From CAVVSD01 sp963837655 (GTDB lineage Bacteria > Actinomycetota > Thermoleophilia > Solirubrobacterales > Solirubrobacteraceae), in contig CAWIOK010000005.1 in the NCBI GenBank assembly GCA_963837655.1, positions 372,001 through 436,000 on the forward strand: a stretch of DNA of 64,000 nucleotides, given 5' to 3'. Shown here in pieces: positions 8,883 to 16,888 of this stretch. The position numbers were made by a program, and so were the translations under genes. Below the pieces are notes generated by a model, which was not told where the DNA came from, searched no databases, and worked only from the letters and a program-made list of their open reading frames with translations. Each line of letters starts with the position of its first letter. The stretch's first letter is position 1.

Positions 8883-9136
8883 GACCCGGCATCGACGCGG
8901 GCGGCGCCCGAGTGCCGTGGAACCGGGACCCCGTCAGGCCTGCTGAGACCTGGCATCGACGCGGGCCGCGCCCGAGTGCCGTGGAACCGGGACCCCGTCA
9001 GGCCTGCTGAGACCCGGCATCGACGCGGGCGGCGCCCGAGTGCCGTGGAACCGGGACCCCGTCAGGCCTGCTGAGACCCGGCATCGACGCGGGCGGCGCC
9101 CGAGTGCCGTGGAACCGGGACCCCGTCAGGCCTCTG
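8881..9136. repeat. Four tandem copies of a 64-bp hairpin-forming unit
   Basis: The units start at 8881, 8945, 9009 and 9073. Copies 1, 3 and 4 are identical over nearly all their length; copy 2 has two substitutions. Each unit can fold: CGGGC/GCCCG closes a 3-base loop, inside a CGGCA/TGCCG pair. Both changes in copy 2 keep the fold (one in the loop, one giving a G-U pair). The array fills the gap between convergent glpX and the minus-strand gene ending at 9062, and copies 3-4 encode the C-terminal tail and stop of that gene. It may act as a multiple bidirectional terminator. Confidence 0.95.
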
Positions 9137-9868
9137 GTACCTGGTGATCCGATCGGCCTCGCGCTCGGGGTCCGGCAGGTCGTCGACAGCGCGTGCGGGG
9201 AACCGGCTCACGCGTGACTCGGCGAGGTCGAGGTGCGCGAGCGAGCGCAGGAAGCCGTGCGTCACGATGACGTGGATGCGCGACTGCGTCGCCTGGTAGA
9301 ACCACAGCGCGATCCCCGAGACGAGCCAGGGGTAGAAGTTCGCGACCTCGACGCGGACGTGCACGCGCATCTGGTCGGCGCCGACGCGCTCGCAGCGGCG
9401 CACCTCGATCTCGAGGTACCCGTCGCCCTCGCGCCCCTCCTGCGCGACGAGCAGCCCCTTGCGGATGCGCCACCGCACGATGCCGACCTCGTCGTCCATC
9501 TCGTACTCGGGGGCGTGGAAGCTCAGCAGCGTGAACGGCTTGGTCAGCACGACGACGTAGCGGCCCGTCTCCGTGTACTTCACGCGCACGATCCCCAGCG
9601 TCGCGCGCGTGAGGAAGCGCCAGTACGTCCGCGCGAGCCGTTCGAGGTGGTGCGGGTCCCAGATGCCCTCGACGGCCTCGACCGGCAGGGTCAGATCGGC
9701 TGCCTGGACGGAGTGCACGCCGCCCTCGGCGTCGACGACCGTGTGGTCCTCGGGATCCACGATCACCGCGACGCCGACCCGCTTGGAGCGGTTCAGCAGT
9801 CGCCGGGCGGCGGCGAACAGACCGGCGAGCGCGGCGAGGACTGCGGCGGCGGCTGCGAGGACTCGCAT
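9062..9868 (-). CDS. Membrane-anchored hypothetical protein, 268 aa
   Basis: I do not recognise the family. Residues 3-22 (VLAAAAAVLAALAGLFAAAR) form one N-terminal membrane helix. The remainder is a soluble, strand-rich domain with many aromatic residues (YRYVVVLTKPF-like and VANFYPWLVSGIALWFYQATQ stretches), perhaps a lipid- or polyketide-cyclase-like fold; that is a guess. The last 24 residues (from QRPDGVPVPRHSG onward) are encoded by the 64-bp repeat, and the stop lies at the end of repeat copy 3. The gene follows the SDR gene by 9 bases and probably shares its operon. Confidence 0.75.
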   Translation of the reverse strand: MRVLAAAAAVLAALAGLFAAARRLLNRSKRVGVAVIVDPEDHTVVDAEGGVHSVQAADLTLPVEAVEGIWDPHHLERLARTYWRFLTRATLGIVRVKYTETGRYVVVLTKPFTLLSFHAPEYEMDDEVGIVRWRIRKGLLVAQEGREGDGYLEIEVRRCERVGADQMRVHVRVEVANFYPWLVSGIALWFYQATQSRIHVIVTHGFLRSLAHLDLAESRVSRFPARAVDDLPDPEREADRITRYQRPDGVPVPRHSGAARVDAGSQQA

Positions 9869-9877
9869 GGGACGAGG

Positions 9878-10795
9878 CTACGTGAGCGCGAGCGCGTTGC
9901 GCACCGCGTCGTCGAAGCCCAGCGGATCGTCGTTGAGGCCCGGGGGCGGGCGCTCCTGGACCACCATCTCCGAGGTCATGCCGTCGATGAGCGGCTTCAC
10001 GAGTCCCATCTCCACGGGTGTCACGAGTCCCACCCAGTAGGACGACAGGCGCGGCGACAGCACAGGCACGCGGACCACGAGGGGCTTGCGCTTCCCGCTG
10101 ACCTGGGCGTAGCGCTCCATCATCTCGCGGTAGGAGAGGACGTCCGCCCCGCCCAGCTGCACCTCCGCCGGCGGGTCGGGGAGATCCGCGAGCGCGGCGA
10201 GCGCGTGCGTGACGTCGTCGATCGCGATCGGCTGCGTGCGCGTGTCCAGCCATCGCGGGACGACCATCACCGGCAGGCGGTGGACGAGCGAGCGGAGCAT
10301 CACGAAGGACGCCGAGTCGCTGCCGATCACCATCGCCGCGCGGACGTGCACGGTGCGCACGTGCTCGGCGAGGATCCGAGCGACCTCCTCGCGACTGCGG
10401 AGATGCTCGGACTTGTCGCCGCCGGTCAGGCCCTCCAGGCCGCCGAGATAGATCACCCGCTCCACGCCCGCCTCGTGGGCGGCGGTGCCGAAGTTGGCGG
10501 CCGCACGGCGGTCGCGCTCGGCGAACTCGTCCGCCGACCCGCTCCCACGGCCCATCGAATGGACGAGGTAGTAGGCGACGGCGATGCCGTCCAGCGCCGC
10601 CGCGAGCCCCGTGCCGCTGACGACGTCGCCCTCCACGACCTGCACCTCCTCGGGCAGGGATCGGCGCGCGCGCTGCGCGTCGCGAGCCAGCGCGCGCACC
10701 CGATGGCCGTCCTCGAGCAGGATGGGCAGGAGTGCGCCGCCGACATAGCCGGTCGCGCCCGTCAGCAGGATGTGTCGGGGGGCGTGCGTGCTCAC
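9878..10795 (-). CDS. NAD(P)-binding SDR-like (NmrA/epimerase type) protein
   Basis: A 305-residue atypical short-chain dehydrogenase. The nucleotide-binding TGATGYVGG is at 12-20, followed by an acidic strand end and the HSMG motif near 90. The group includes NADPH sensors, complex I assembly-like proteins and ubiquinone-binding oxidoreductases; no strict YxxxK catalytic pair is evident. Homologues are often fused to a C-terminal lipid-binding-type domain, and here a separate membrane-anchored gene follows at 9 bases. It is divergent from the MerR-DICT regulator, which may control it. Confidence 0.82.
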   Translation of the reverse strand: MSTHAPRHILLTGATGYVGGALLPILLEDGHRVRALARDAQRARRSLPEEVQVVEGDVVSGTGLAAALDGIAVAYYLVHSMGRGSGSADEFAERDRRAAANFGTAAHEAGVERVIYLGGLEGLTGGDKSEHLRSREEVARILAEHVRTVHVRAAMVIGSDSASFVMLRSLVHRLPVMVVPRWLDTRTQPIAIDDVTHALAALADLPDPPAEVQLGGADVLSYREMMERYAQVSGKRKPLVVRVPVLSPRLSSYWVGLVTPVEMGLVKPLIDGMTSEMVVQERPPPGLNDDPLGFDDAVRNALALT

Positions 10796-10801
10796 ACCAC
10801 T

Positions 10802-10825
10802 GGTACGTACCCCGGCGCGTACGCG
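10802..10825. promoter_or_regulatory. Two GTAC-centred palindromes, candidate operator
   Basis: The perfect palindromes GGTACGTACC (10802-10811) and CGCGTACGCG (10816-10825) sit 14 bp centre to centre, between the divergent SDR and MerR genes. MerR dimers bind palindromic DNA between the -35 and -10 elements, so this is a plausible site, but no binding data exist here. Confidence 0.4.
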
Positions 10826-10851
10826 ATTGACCCGTCGACCTCACCCGACCG

Positions 10852-10857
10852 TATCCT
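10852..10857 (+). promoter_or_regulatory. Putative -10 (TATCCT) for the MerR-DICT gene
   Basis: TATCCT lies 6 bases before the GTG start. A TTGACC element at 10827-10832 is 19 bases upstream of it, the long spacing typical of MerR-controlled promoters. Confidence 0.5.
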
Positions 10858-10863
10858 CCTCCG

Positions 10864-11691
10864 GTGCGTCACGCGATCAGCGACGTTGCGGAACAGACCG
10901 GCATCGCGTCCGGGACGATCCGCATGTGGGAACAGCGGTACGGCTTCCCCGTTCCCGGCCGCACGCCCTCGGGCTACCGCCGGTACTCCGACGCGGACGT
11001 GGACGCGCTGCGCAGGGTCGCGGCCCTGCGCCGGCGTGGGCTGTCGGTCCCGGCGGCGATCGAGCGCGCGCAGGAGACGGGTGCGATGTCGGGGCGCCCC
11101 TCCATCTACACGGCGGTCGCCGAGGCCGGGCACGACGCGCGCCCCCAGATCCTGCGGAAGTCGACGCTCATCGCGCTCAGCCGCGCGATCGAGCACGAGG
11201 CGCTGGCGCACGCCGCCGCGCCGGTGCTGTTCGCGGCCTTCCAGCGCGAGCGCTTCTACCGGCATGTCGAGAGCCGCTACCAGCGGCTGTCGAAGCTGGC
11301 CGACGCCGCCTTCGTCTTCGCCGACTTCCCCACACCACGGATCCCGGATGACGGTCCGATCGAGGTGCCGGTCGGCGCGCAGGATGCCCTCGCCAACGAG
11401 TGGGCCGTGATCATCGACGCGCCGGGCTACGCGGCGTGCCTGCTCGGGTGGGAGCACCCGAGCGGGGAGCTCACGGCCGACGGGGAGCGCCGGTTCGAGG
11501 CGATCTGGACGCTCGACCCGCGCGCGACGCGGCGAGCGGCGCAGGTGGCCGTTGCGCTCGCGGCGCGCGAGGTGCCCGAGGAGGGCGCACGCGTGGAGGC
11601 GATGCTCGAGGACCGGCCGCTGGCGATCGAGGAGCCGGCGCCGTCGCTGACGGCGCTGACGAACCGCCTCGTGGCCTACTTGGAGCCCTGA
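10864..11691 (+). CDS. MerR-family regulator with a DICT-type sensor region
   Basis: The N-terminal 70 residues are a MerR winged helix (AISDVAEQTGIASGTIRMWE, then RTPSGYRRYSDADVDALRRV). The remaining 200 residues resemble the DICT domain that accompanies MerR and signalling proteins, often in light- or nucleotide-linked systems (FAAFQRERFYRHVESRYQRL near 124-143). No B12-binding motif is present. The GTG start sits 6 bases after a -10-like TATCCT. The gene is divergent from the SDR pair and overlaps the convergent RlpA-like gene by 16 bases. Confidence 0.85.
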   Translation: MRHAISDVAEQTGIASGTIRMWEQRYGFPVPGRTPSGYRRYSDADVDALRRVAALRRRGLSVPAAIERAQETGAMSGRPSIYTAVAEAGHDARPQILRKSTLIALSRAIEHEALAHAAAPVLFAAFQRERFYRHVESRYQRLSKLADAAFVFADFPTPRIPDDGPIEVPVGAQDALANEWAVIIDAPGYAACLLGWEHPSGELTADGERRFEAIWTLDPRATRRAAQVAVALAAREVPEEGARVEAMLEDRPLAIEEPAPSLTALTNRLVAYLEP

Positions 11692-12440
11692 GCGGCGGGC
11701 GGGCCGGCGACCTGCGCCGCGCCGATGACGTCGGTGGTGGTGAAGCCGAGGTCGCGCGCCGTCGCCTGCGTGAGGTCGTAGCGGATGCCGCGCGCGAACG
11801 GTCCGCGGTCGACGACGGGCGCGCGCAGCACCCGCCCGTTGTAGACGAGCTCCACGATGCTGCCGCAGGGCAGCGACCGGTGGGCGATGCCGCGCAGCCT
11901 GCGGGTCAGCCGCTTGCCGCAGGCGGTGCGATTGCCGAACAGGCCGGGGCCGTAGTACGTCGCCTTCGCGGCCCGATAGCCGGTGACGGCGATGAGGGGC
12001 GTCTGCGCGGCGCTGGCCTGCACGGCGCCCGGCCCGGCGAGCACGGCGCGCATCGCGAACAGGCCGACGCGATCGAGCTTCCAGACCGCGCTGAAGCTGC
12101 CGTCCGGTCCGGCGGTCGTCGTCGCGACCGTGACCCAGCCCCGCTTCGGGTCCTGGCGCTGCACGGCCACCGCGCGGGCGGCACCGCCGGGGAAGGTGCC
12201 GGACAGCGTCACCGGCATGCCGAGCACGGCGCCGATGCGCCCGCCGAGATCGATCGGGGCGGGCAGCAGCGGACCTCGGGCGGGCACCGGCGTCACGGGC
12301 ACCGCGGTCTCGCTGGGGGACGCGCCGCCGCTGCGGTCCGCGAGCGCGGCCGCCGGGAGTGCGAGCGCGAGCAGGACGACGGCCCCGGCTCCTGGGAGCA
12401 GGCGGCGCAATGCGGCGATGGCGCGGTGCGGATCGTGCAT
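11676..12440 (-). CDS. Secreted RlpA-like double-psi beta-barrel protein
   Basis: A 254-residue exported protein. Residues 1-34 form a signal peptide (hydrophobic core VVLLALALPAAALA). An Ig-like or spacer region follows, and the RlpA-type double-psi barrel covers roughly 158-235, with ATYYGPGLFGNRTACG and VVDRGPF (209-215) around the expected active aspartate. RlpA proteins cleave denuded glycan strands or bind the septal wall; here enzyme activity is inferred only. The ATG at 12440 was chosen because it starts the signal peptide. Confidence 0.82.
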   Translation of the reverse strand: MHDPHRAIAALRRLLPGAGAVVLLALALPAAALADRSGGASPSETAVPVTPVPARGPLLPAPIDLGGRIGAVLGMPVTLSGTFPGGAARAVAVQRQDPKRGWVTVATTTAGPDGSFSAVWKLDRVGLFAMRAVLAGPGAVQASAAQTPLIAVTGYRAAKATYYGPGLFGNRTACGKRLTRRLRGIAHRSLPCGSIVELVYNGRVLRAPVVDRGPFARGIRYDLTQATARDLGFTTTDVIGAAQVAGPPAAQGSK

Positions 12441-12619
12441 GTCGATGTGGACCGGTGCGTTCGGCCTACGGGGTGAGCTGACGGGCTCGCGCTCGCTCTG
12501 AGCGCTACGACACGGGTCGTGTCGATTCGCCCCCGCGGTCCGGTCCGAGCCGGTCCGCAAGTGGTTCCCCCGCCTCCCGGACGCCGGACGTCCGCGAGCT
12601 CGGCTGAGGGCGCGGAGCA

Positions 12620-12625
12620 TACACT
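12620..12625 (+). promoter_or_regulatory. Putative -10 (TACACT) for the MOSC gene
   Basis: TACACT is 7 bases before the GTG at 12633. It supports that GTG as the true start rather than the more distal in-frame ATG at 12519. Confidence 0.5.
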
Positions 12626-12632
12626 CCCGGCG

Positions 12633-13334
12633 GTGCAGGTCGGGCGTGTCTCCGAGCTCTGGCGCTACCCGGTCAAGTCGATGGGCGGCGAGTCGCTGGA
12701 CGAGGCCTTCGTCTCCTGGCACGGCGTGGAGGGCGACCGCCGCTGGGCGTTCGTCAGGGAGGGACTGGTCCGCAGCTCGTTCCCGTGGCTGACGATCCGC
12801 GAGCGGCCCGAGCTGTCGCATTTCCGACCCTGGTTCACCGAGGCCCAGCGACCCGACGACTCCCCGACGCTGGTGCGCACGCCCGAGGGCGAGCAGCTCG
12901 ACGTGACCGACGAGCGGCTGGCCGAGCGGATCGGCCCCGGCGTCCACGTCATCAAGCAGAACCGAGGGATCCCCGACATCGCCCCGCTGTCGCTGCTGAC
13001 GACGGCGACGATCGCCGGCCTGGGCGGCCTGGTGGGCAAGCCGCTCGACGTCCGGCGCTTCCGCCCGAACCTGCTCATCGACCCGGCGGGCGACGAGCCG
13101 TTCCCGGAGGACGGCTGGGTGGGATCGGTCGTGCGGATCGGCGGGCTGCGCATGCGCATCGACCAGCGCGACAAGCGCTGCGTGATGATCAACGTCGACC
13201 CTGACACCGACGAGCGCGACGCCACGGTGCTGCGCACCGTCGCGCAGGAGCGCGAGGCGTGCATCGGCGTCTACGGCACGACGGTCGAGCCCGGCCGCGT
13301 CGCGGTCGGTGATCCGGTGGTGCTGGAGTCGTGA
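12633..13334 (+). CDS. MOSC-domain protein
   Basis: A 233-residue protein with an N-terminal MOSC beta-barrel (VSELWRYPVKSMGGE, 6-20) and a MOSC core (RFRPNLLID, 142-150; KRCVMINVDPDT, 181-192). The conserved Cys183 matches the cysteine that in MOCO sulfurases and mARC-type enzymes contacts sulfur or the molybdenum cofactor. It would act in sulfur transfer or molybdenum-dependent reduction in the cytoplasm; the substrate is unknown. The in-frame ATG 114 bases upstream gives a low-complexity extension and is rejected in favour of the GTG behind TACACT. Confidence 0.85.
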   Translation: MQVGRVSELWRYPVKSMGGESLDEAFVSWHGVEGDRRWAFVREGLVRSSFPWLTIRERPELSHFRPWFTEAQRPDDSPTLVRTPEGEQLDVTDERLAERIGPGVHVIKQNRGIPDIAPLSLLTTATIAGLGGLVGKPLDVRRFRPNLLIDPAGDEPFPEDGWVGSVVRIGGLRMRIDQRDKRCVMINVDPDTDERDATVLRTVAQEREACIGVYGTTVEPGRVAVGDPVVLES

Positions 13335-13340
13335 GGCGCG

Positions 13341-13721
13341 CTACGGGCGCGGCAGGCGACCGAGCGTCGCGCCGAGGACTGCCCGCGTGATGCTGATGCC
13401 GAGGTGGAACAGGGCCCCGGTGAGCTCGATCCCGGCGACCGCGACGTCCGCCATCGGGGACCGGTGCGCCTCGTGCGCGGGCGCGGGTGGCAACGGCGGA
13501 GGCGGCGGGGCGGCAGCCTCGGCGGCCGCGGGCTTGGGCGCCGGACGGCGTTTTGCGGTGGGAGGCTTGGCCGGAGCGCGCTTGGTCTTCGGCTCGGATG
13601 CCGCGGGCGTACGGCGTGCGCTGCGGCGCGCCGGGCGGGTCCGCGGCAGGTTGGTCAGGACCTCGCGCTCGTCGGCGCGGTCGTCGGACTCATCGGCCAC
13701 ATGCGCATCATGGCACTCCAC
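13341..13721 (-). CDS. Small Ala/Pro/Lys-rich protein, 126 aa
   Basis: No family recognised. The N-terminal 25 residues are acidic. The middle (30-75) is a basic, proline- and alanine-rich stretch with KTKRAPAKPPTAKRRPAPKP. The C-terminal 35 residues could form an amphipathic helix (VAVAGIELTGALFHLGISITRAVLG). A GTG at 13700 (VADESDD) is an alternative start. The gene is divergent from the sigma factor gene and converges on the MOSC gene with a 6-base gap. The composition resembles nucleoid- or surface-associated linkers; function is open. Confidence 0.6.
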   Translation of the reverse strand: MECHDAHVADESDDRADEREVLTNLPRTRPARRSARRTPAASEPKTKRAPAKPPTAKRRPAPKPAAAEAAAPPPPPLPPAPAHEAHRSPMADVAVAGIELTGALFHLGISITRAVLGATLGRLPRP

Positions 13722-13828
13722 TCAGGTCGCAGTCGTGCCGAAAAGGTGCCTGAGCGGTGGATCTTGTGCATCAACGGCACGGACCGCATTGCCGGGGCAT
13801 CATCGAGCACCTACCATCACGGGTACGT

Positions 13829-13858
13829 TTGCGACACGGGCTGGAGGGCAGCTACCTT
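13829..13858 (+). promoter_or_regulatory. Putative promoter for the main sigma factor gene
   Basis: TTGCGA (13829-13834) and TACCTT (13853-13858) are separated by 18 bases, giving a start point about 75 bases before the ATG at 13940. Unlike many neighbours, this gene would have a leader. Confidence 0.35.
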
Positions 13859-13939
13859 CAGGTCACAAGCGTCCTTCGTCGAGAGCAACTGGCCGGGCGA
13901 CACACGAGCGTCTCGGCGTCCAACGCGAAAGCGAATGAG

Positions 13940-15043
13940 ATGTCAGTAGTGGAACTGCAGGAACTCGAAGAGATCAAGGGACTGGTCGCGAAGGGCTCGC
14001 AGACCGGCGTGCTGACGTACGCCGAGATCGCAGCCGCCGTGGCCGAGATCGATCTCGACGAGGCCGACGTCGAGGAGCTCCACTCGTTCCTCGAGCGGTC
14101 GGAGATCGAGCTCGTGGAGGAGATCGACCCCGCCGCACGCGCCGCAAGCGAGGTCGAGCGGGCGCCCGACAAGCGCCGCGGGCGCAAGTCGCGCACGCAG
14201 ATCGACTTCAGGCCGGACATGACCACCGACTCCCTTCAGCTGTTCCTGAAGGACATCGGCAAGGTCCGGCTTCTGACTGCCCAGGAAGAGGTCGATCTCG
14301 CCAAGCGCATCGAGCGCGGCGACCTCGACGCCAAGCAGAAGATGGTCGAGTCCAACCTGCGGCTCGTCGTCTCGATCGCGAAGAACTACCGCAACCAGGG
14401 CCTGCCGTTCCTGGACCTCATCCAGGAGGGCACGCTCGGGCTCGTGCGCGCTGCGGAGAAGTTCGACTACCGCAAGGGCTTCAAGTTCTCCACGTACGCG
14501 ACCTGGTGGATCCGCCAGGCGATCGCGCGTGCGCTCGCCGACAAGGCGCGCACCATCCGCATCCCCGTGCACGTCGTCGAGAAGCTCAACAAGATCGGCC
14601 GCGCCGAGCGCAAGCTGGTCACCGAGCTGGGCCGCGAGCCGACCGCCGACGAGATCGCCGAGGTCACCGGGATCGACCCCGAGGAGGTCGACTCGATCAA
14701 GCGCTCCGCGCAGGCCCCGGTCTCGCTGGAGAAGCCGGTCGGGGACGAGGAGGAGTCCGAGTTCGGCCAGTTCATCGCCGACGAGCGGGCCGAGTCGCCG
14801 TACGAGCGCGCCGCGGAGATCCTGACGAAGGAGGCGCTGCGCGAGGCGCTGGAGAACCTCTCCTACCGCGAGCGCCGCGTGCTCGAGCTCCGCTACGGGC
14901 TCGGCGGGGAGCATCCCCGCACGCTCGACGAGGTCGGCCGCACGTTCAACGTGACGCGCGAGCGCATCCGCCAGATCGAGAACCAGTCGCTGAAGAAGCT
15001 GCAGTCCCTGGCGGAGGCGCAGAAGCTCCGCGACGTCGCCTGA
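13940..15043 (+). CDS. rpoD: Primary RNA polymerase sigma factor (RpoD/SigA type)
   Basis: A 367-residue group 1 sigma factor. Region 1.1-like acidic sequence covers 10-65 and a basic linker 73-90. Region 1.2 starts near 97 (DSLQLFLKDIGKVRLL). Region 2.4 carries the RpoD box KFSTYATWWIRQAI (182-195). Region 4.2 near the C-terminus has TLDEVGRTFNVTRERIRQIE. Regions 2-4 are complete. The start was placed at the ATG giving MSVVELQELEE, because the upstream extension has no family character. A GC-rich hairpin follows the stop. Confidence 0.95.
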   Translation: MSVVELQELEEIKGLVAKGSQTGVLTYAEIAAAVAEIDLDEADVEELHSFLERSEIELVEEIDPAARAASEVERAPDKRRGRKSRTQIDFRPDMTTDSLQLFLKDIGKVRLLTAQEEVDLAKRIERGDLDAKQKMVESNLRLVVSIAKNYRNQGLPFLDLIQEGTLGLVRAAEKFDYRKGFKFSTYATWWIRQAIARALADKARTIRIPVHVVEKLNKIGRAERKLVTELGREPTADEIAEVTGIDPEEVDSIKRSAQAPVSLEKPVGDEEESEFGQFIADERAESPYERAAEILTKEALREALENLSYRERRVLELRYGLGGEHPRTLDEVGRTFNVTRERIRQIENQSLKKLQSLAEAQKLRDVA

Positions 15044-15061
15044 CGAACGGCGGGTAGTTCG

Positions 15062-15082
15062 CCCCCCGCGGTGCGCGGGGGG
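15062..15082 (+). terminator. GC hairpin after the sigma factor gene
   Basis: A 9-bp all-GC stem (CCCCCCGCG with its complement) closes a GTG loop 18 bases after the stop. No T-run follows. Confidence 0.65.
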
Positions 15083-15123
15083 TCCCGGATGGAGCGAGGC
15101 CCTGCGCAGGCGAGAGTGTCCGC

Positions 15124-15654
15124 ATGGCTACTCCCACTGTCACTGAGCCGCGCTTCGCGGACCGCGCCGTCACCGCCGCGACCACCACCGACGACCGGGC
15201 CGCGCGCCCCGTCGGCGTCTCCGCTGCTACCTACTGGCTCTCGATCGCCGGCATCTACGTGATCCAGGGTGCCGTCTGGTACTACGGCGCCTACGAGAAG
15301 ATCATCGGCGGCAACTTCGATGCGCCCGCAGGGATCAAGAAGTCCTTCGCGGGCAGCTTCATCGACACGTTCCCTGGTGTCGGGGTCGTCTGGGTGCTCA
15401 TCGCGCTCGCCGAGGCGGCCATCGTCATCGGCCTGCTCGCCAGCCTCGTCCGCGGCGAGTTCCTGCGCGACCGCGCCAAGCCGATCCTGCTCGGCACGCT
15501 CGCCGGCAGCGTCGTCGTCCTCGGTGCACTGCTCTTCGGCCAGTCGATGATCGGCGAGCACGACTCCGTCGCGTCGCTGTTCACCTACGCCGCCGGCACC
15601 TTCGTGATGATGGCCGCGGTCGTCTTGCTGTCGCCGGGCTCGCGCAGCCGGTAG
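15124..15654 (+). CDS. DoxX-like integral membrane protein
   Basis: A 176-residue protein with four predicted membrane helices (about 37-58, 85-106, 118-140 and 150-170) after a 30-residue Thr/Ala-rich tail. The first helix with its WYYGAYEKIIGG end recalls DoxX/SURF4-type proteins, where a conserved Lys follows helix 1. Its role is unknown; DoxX proteins have been tied to redox homeostasis at the membrane. It stands alone between the sigma factor terminator and pilT. Confidence 0.65.
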   Translation: MATPTVTEPRFADRAVTAATTTDDRAARPVGVSAATYWLSIAGIYVIQGAVWYYGAYEKIIGGNFDAPAGIKKSFAGSFIDTFPGVGVVWVLIALAEAAIVIGLLASLVRGEFLRDRAKPILLGTLAGSVVVLGALLFGQSMIGEHDSVASLFTYAAGTFVMMAAVVLLSPGSRSR

Positions 15655-15732
15655 CCGCACGCCTCCCGGACGGGCGTCCACTGGACGCCCTCTCCGGTCG
15701 AGGCCGGGCACGGGTGCACCGATAGCCGCGGT

Positions 15733-16854
15733 GTGTTCGACGTCAACGACGCACTCCACGCACTGATCGCCCGCGGCGGCTCCGACCTGCACATCAAGGC
15801 CGGCAACCGCCCGCTCATCCGAGTCGACGGGCTCCTTCAGGCAATCGACCCGGCCGCCGAGAACTTGAGCCCGGCCGACACCGACGATGCTCTCGCGACG
15901 CTGCTGCAGGAGACCGCGAAGCGCGAGGAGTTCATGGAGGAGGGTGAGGTCGACTTCTCCTACGTGCTGAAGGGCATCGCCCGGTTCCGCATCAACGCGT
16001 TCCGCCAGCGCGGCTCGATCGCGATCGTCGCCCGTGCGATCCCGTTCGGGATCAAGACGATCGACGAGCTCGCGCTGCCGCCGGTGATCCGCGACCTGGC
16101 CGAGGAGGAGCGAGGCATCATCCTCGTGACCGGCACGACCGGCTCCGGCAAGTCCACGACGCTCGCCGCGATGATCGACCACATGAACGAGCGCTTCGCG
16201 CGCCACATCGTCACGGTCGAGGACCCGATCGAGTTCCTGCACCGAGACAAGCGCTGCAGCATCAACCAGCGCGAGGTCGGCCAGGACACCCGCTCCTTCG
16301 GCCGCGCTCTACGCCGGGTGCTGCGCCAGGATCCGGACGTCATCCTCATCGGCGAGATGCGCGACGAGGAGACGGTCCACACCGCGCTCAGCGCGGCGGA
16401 GACCGGCCACCTGGTGCTGTCGACGGTCCACAGCGTCGACGCCGCCGAGACGGTCAACCGCATCATCGACGTCTTCCCGCCCCACATGCACGGCCAGGTC
16501 CGCGCGATGGTGGCCGGCACGCTGAAGGGCGTCATCTCGCAGCGGCTCGTCCGCGCGAAGGACGGCGGCCGCGTCGCGACCTGCGAGGTCATGCGCATGA
16601 CGGGCCGCGTCCGCGACTTCATCATGGACCCCGCACAGACCGGCAAGCTCGGCGAGGTGGTCGCCGACGGCGGCTTCTACGGCATGCAGACCTTCGACCA
16701 GGCGCTGTTCGCGCACGTGAAGGAAGGCCGCATCGCCGTCGAGGAGGCGGTGCGCGCGGCGACGAGCCCGCACGACTTCAAGCTGCTGCTCGCGGCGGAC
16801 GGTCGCCGCGGCACGACGATGGACGACGTGGGCGACCTGCGCGCGGCGGCCTGA
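15733..16854 (+). CDS. pilT: PilT-type twitching motility ATPase
   Basis: A hexameric ATPase that powers retraction of type IV pili. The 373 residues show an N-terminal PAS-like domain (1-110), Walker A GTTGSGKST (134-142), the Asp box TVEDPIEF (161-168), Walker B VILIGEMRD (203-211) and the His box STVHSVDA (230-237). No other pilus gene lies in the window, so it is an orphan here. The GTG start follows GATAGC by 6 bases. The C-terminal tail after 350 is variable. Confidence 0.93.
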   Translation: MFDVNDALHALIARGGSDLHIKAGNRPLIRVDGLLQAIDPAAENLSPADTDDALATLLQETAKREEFMEEGEVDFSYVLKGIARFRINAFRQRGSIAIVARAIPFGIKTIDELALPPVIRDLAEEERGIILVTGTTGSGKSTTLAAMIDHMNERFARHIVTVEDPIEFLHRDKRCSINQREVGQDTRSFGRALRRVLRQDPDVILIGEMRDEETVHTALSAAETGHLVLSTVHSVDAAETVNRIIDVFPPHMHGQVRAMVAGTLKGVISQRLVRAKDGGRVATCEVMRMTGRVRDFIMDPAQTGKLGEVVADGGFYGMQTFDQALFAHVKEGRIAVEEAVRAATSPHDFKLLLAADGRRGTTMDDVGDLRAAA

Positions 16855-16863
16855 CGACTCGGG

Positions 16864-16880
16864 ACTTCACCAAGTAAAGT
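16864..16880. promoter_or_regulatory. 17-bp near-palindrome upstream of the HxlR-type gene
   Basis: ACTTCACCAAGTAAAGT reads ACTT-AC on one side and GT-AAGT on the other, ending 8 bases before the ATG. It is a likely autoregulatory operator for the regulator it precedes. Confidence 0.5.
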
Positions 16881-16888
16881 GTTGGGCG

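Noticed and set aside
8881..9136. CRISPR-like array
   Set aside because: The 64-bp units are directly contiguous, with no variable spacers and no cas genes nearby.
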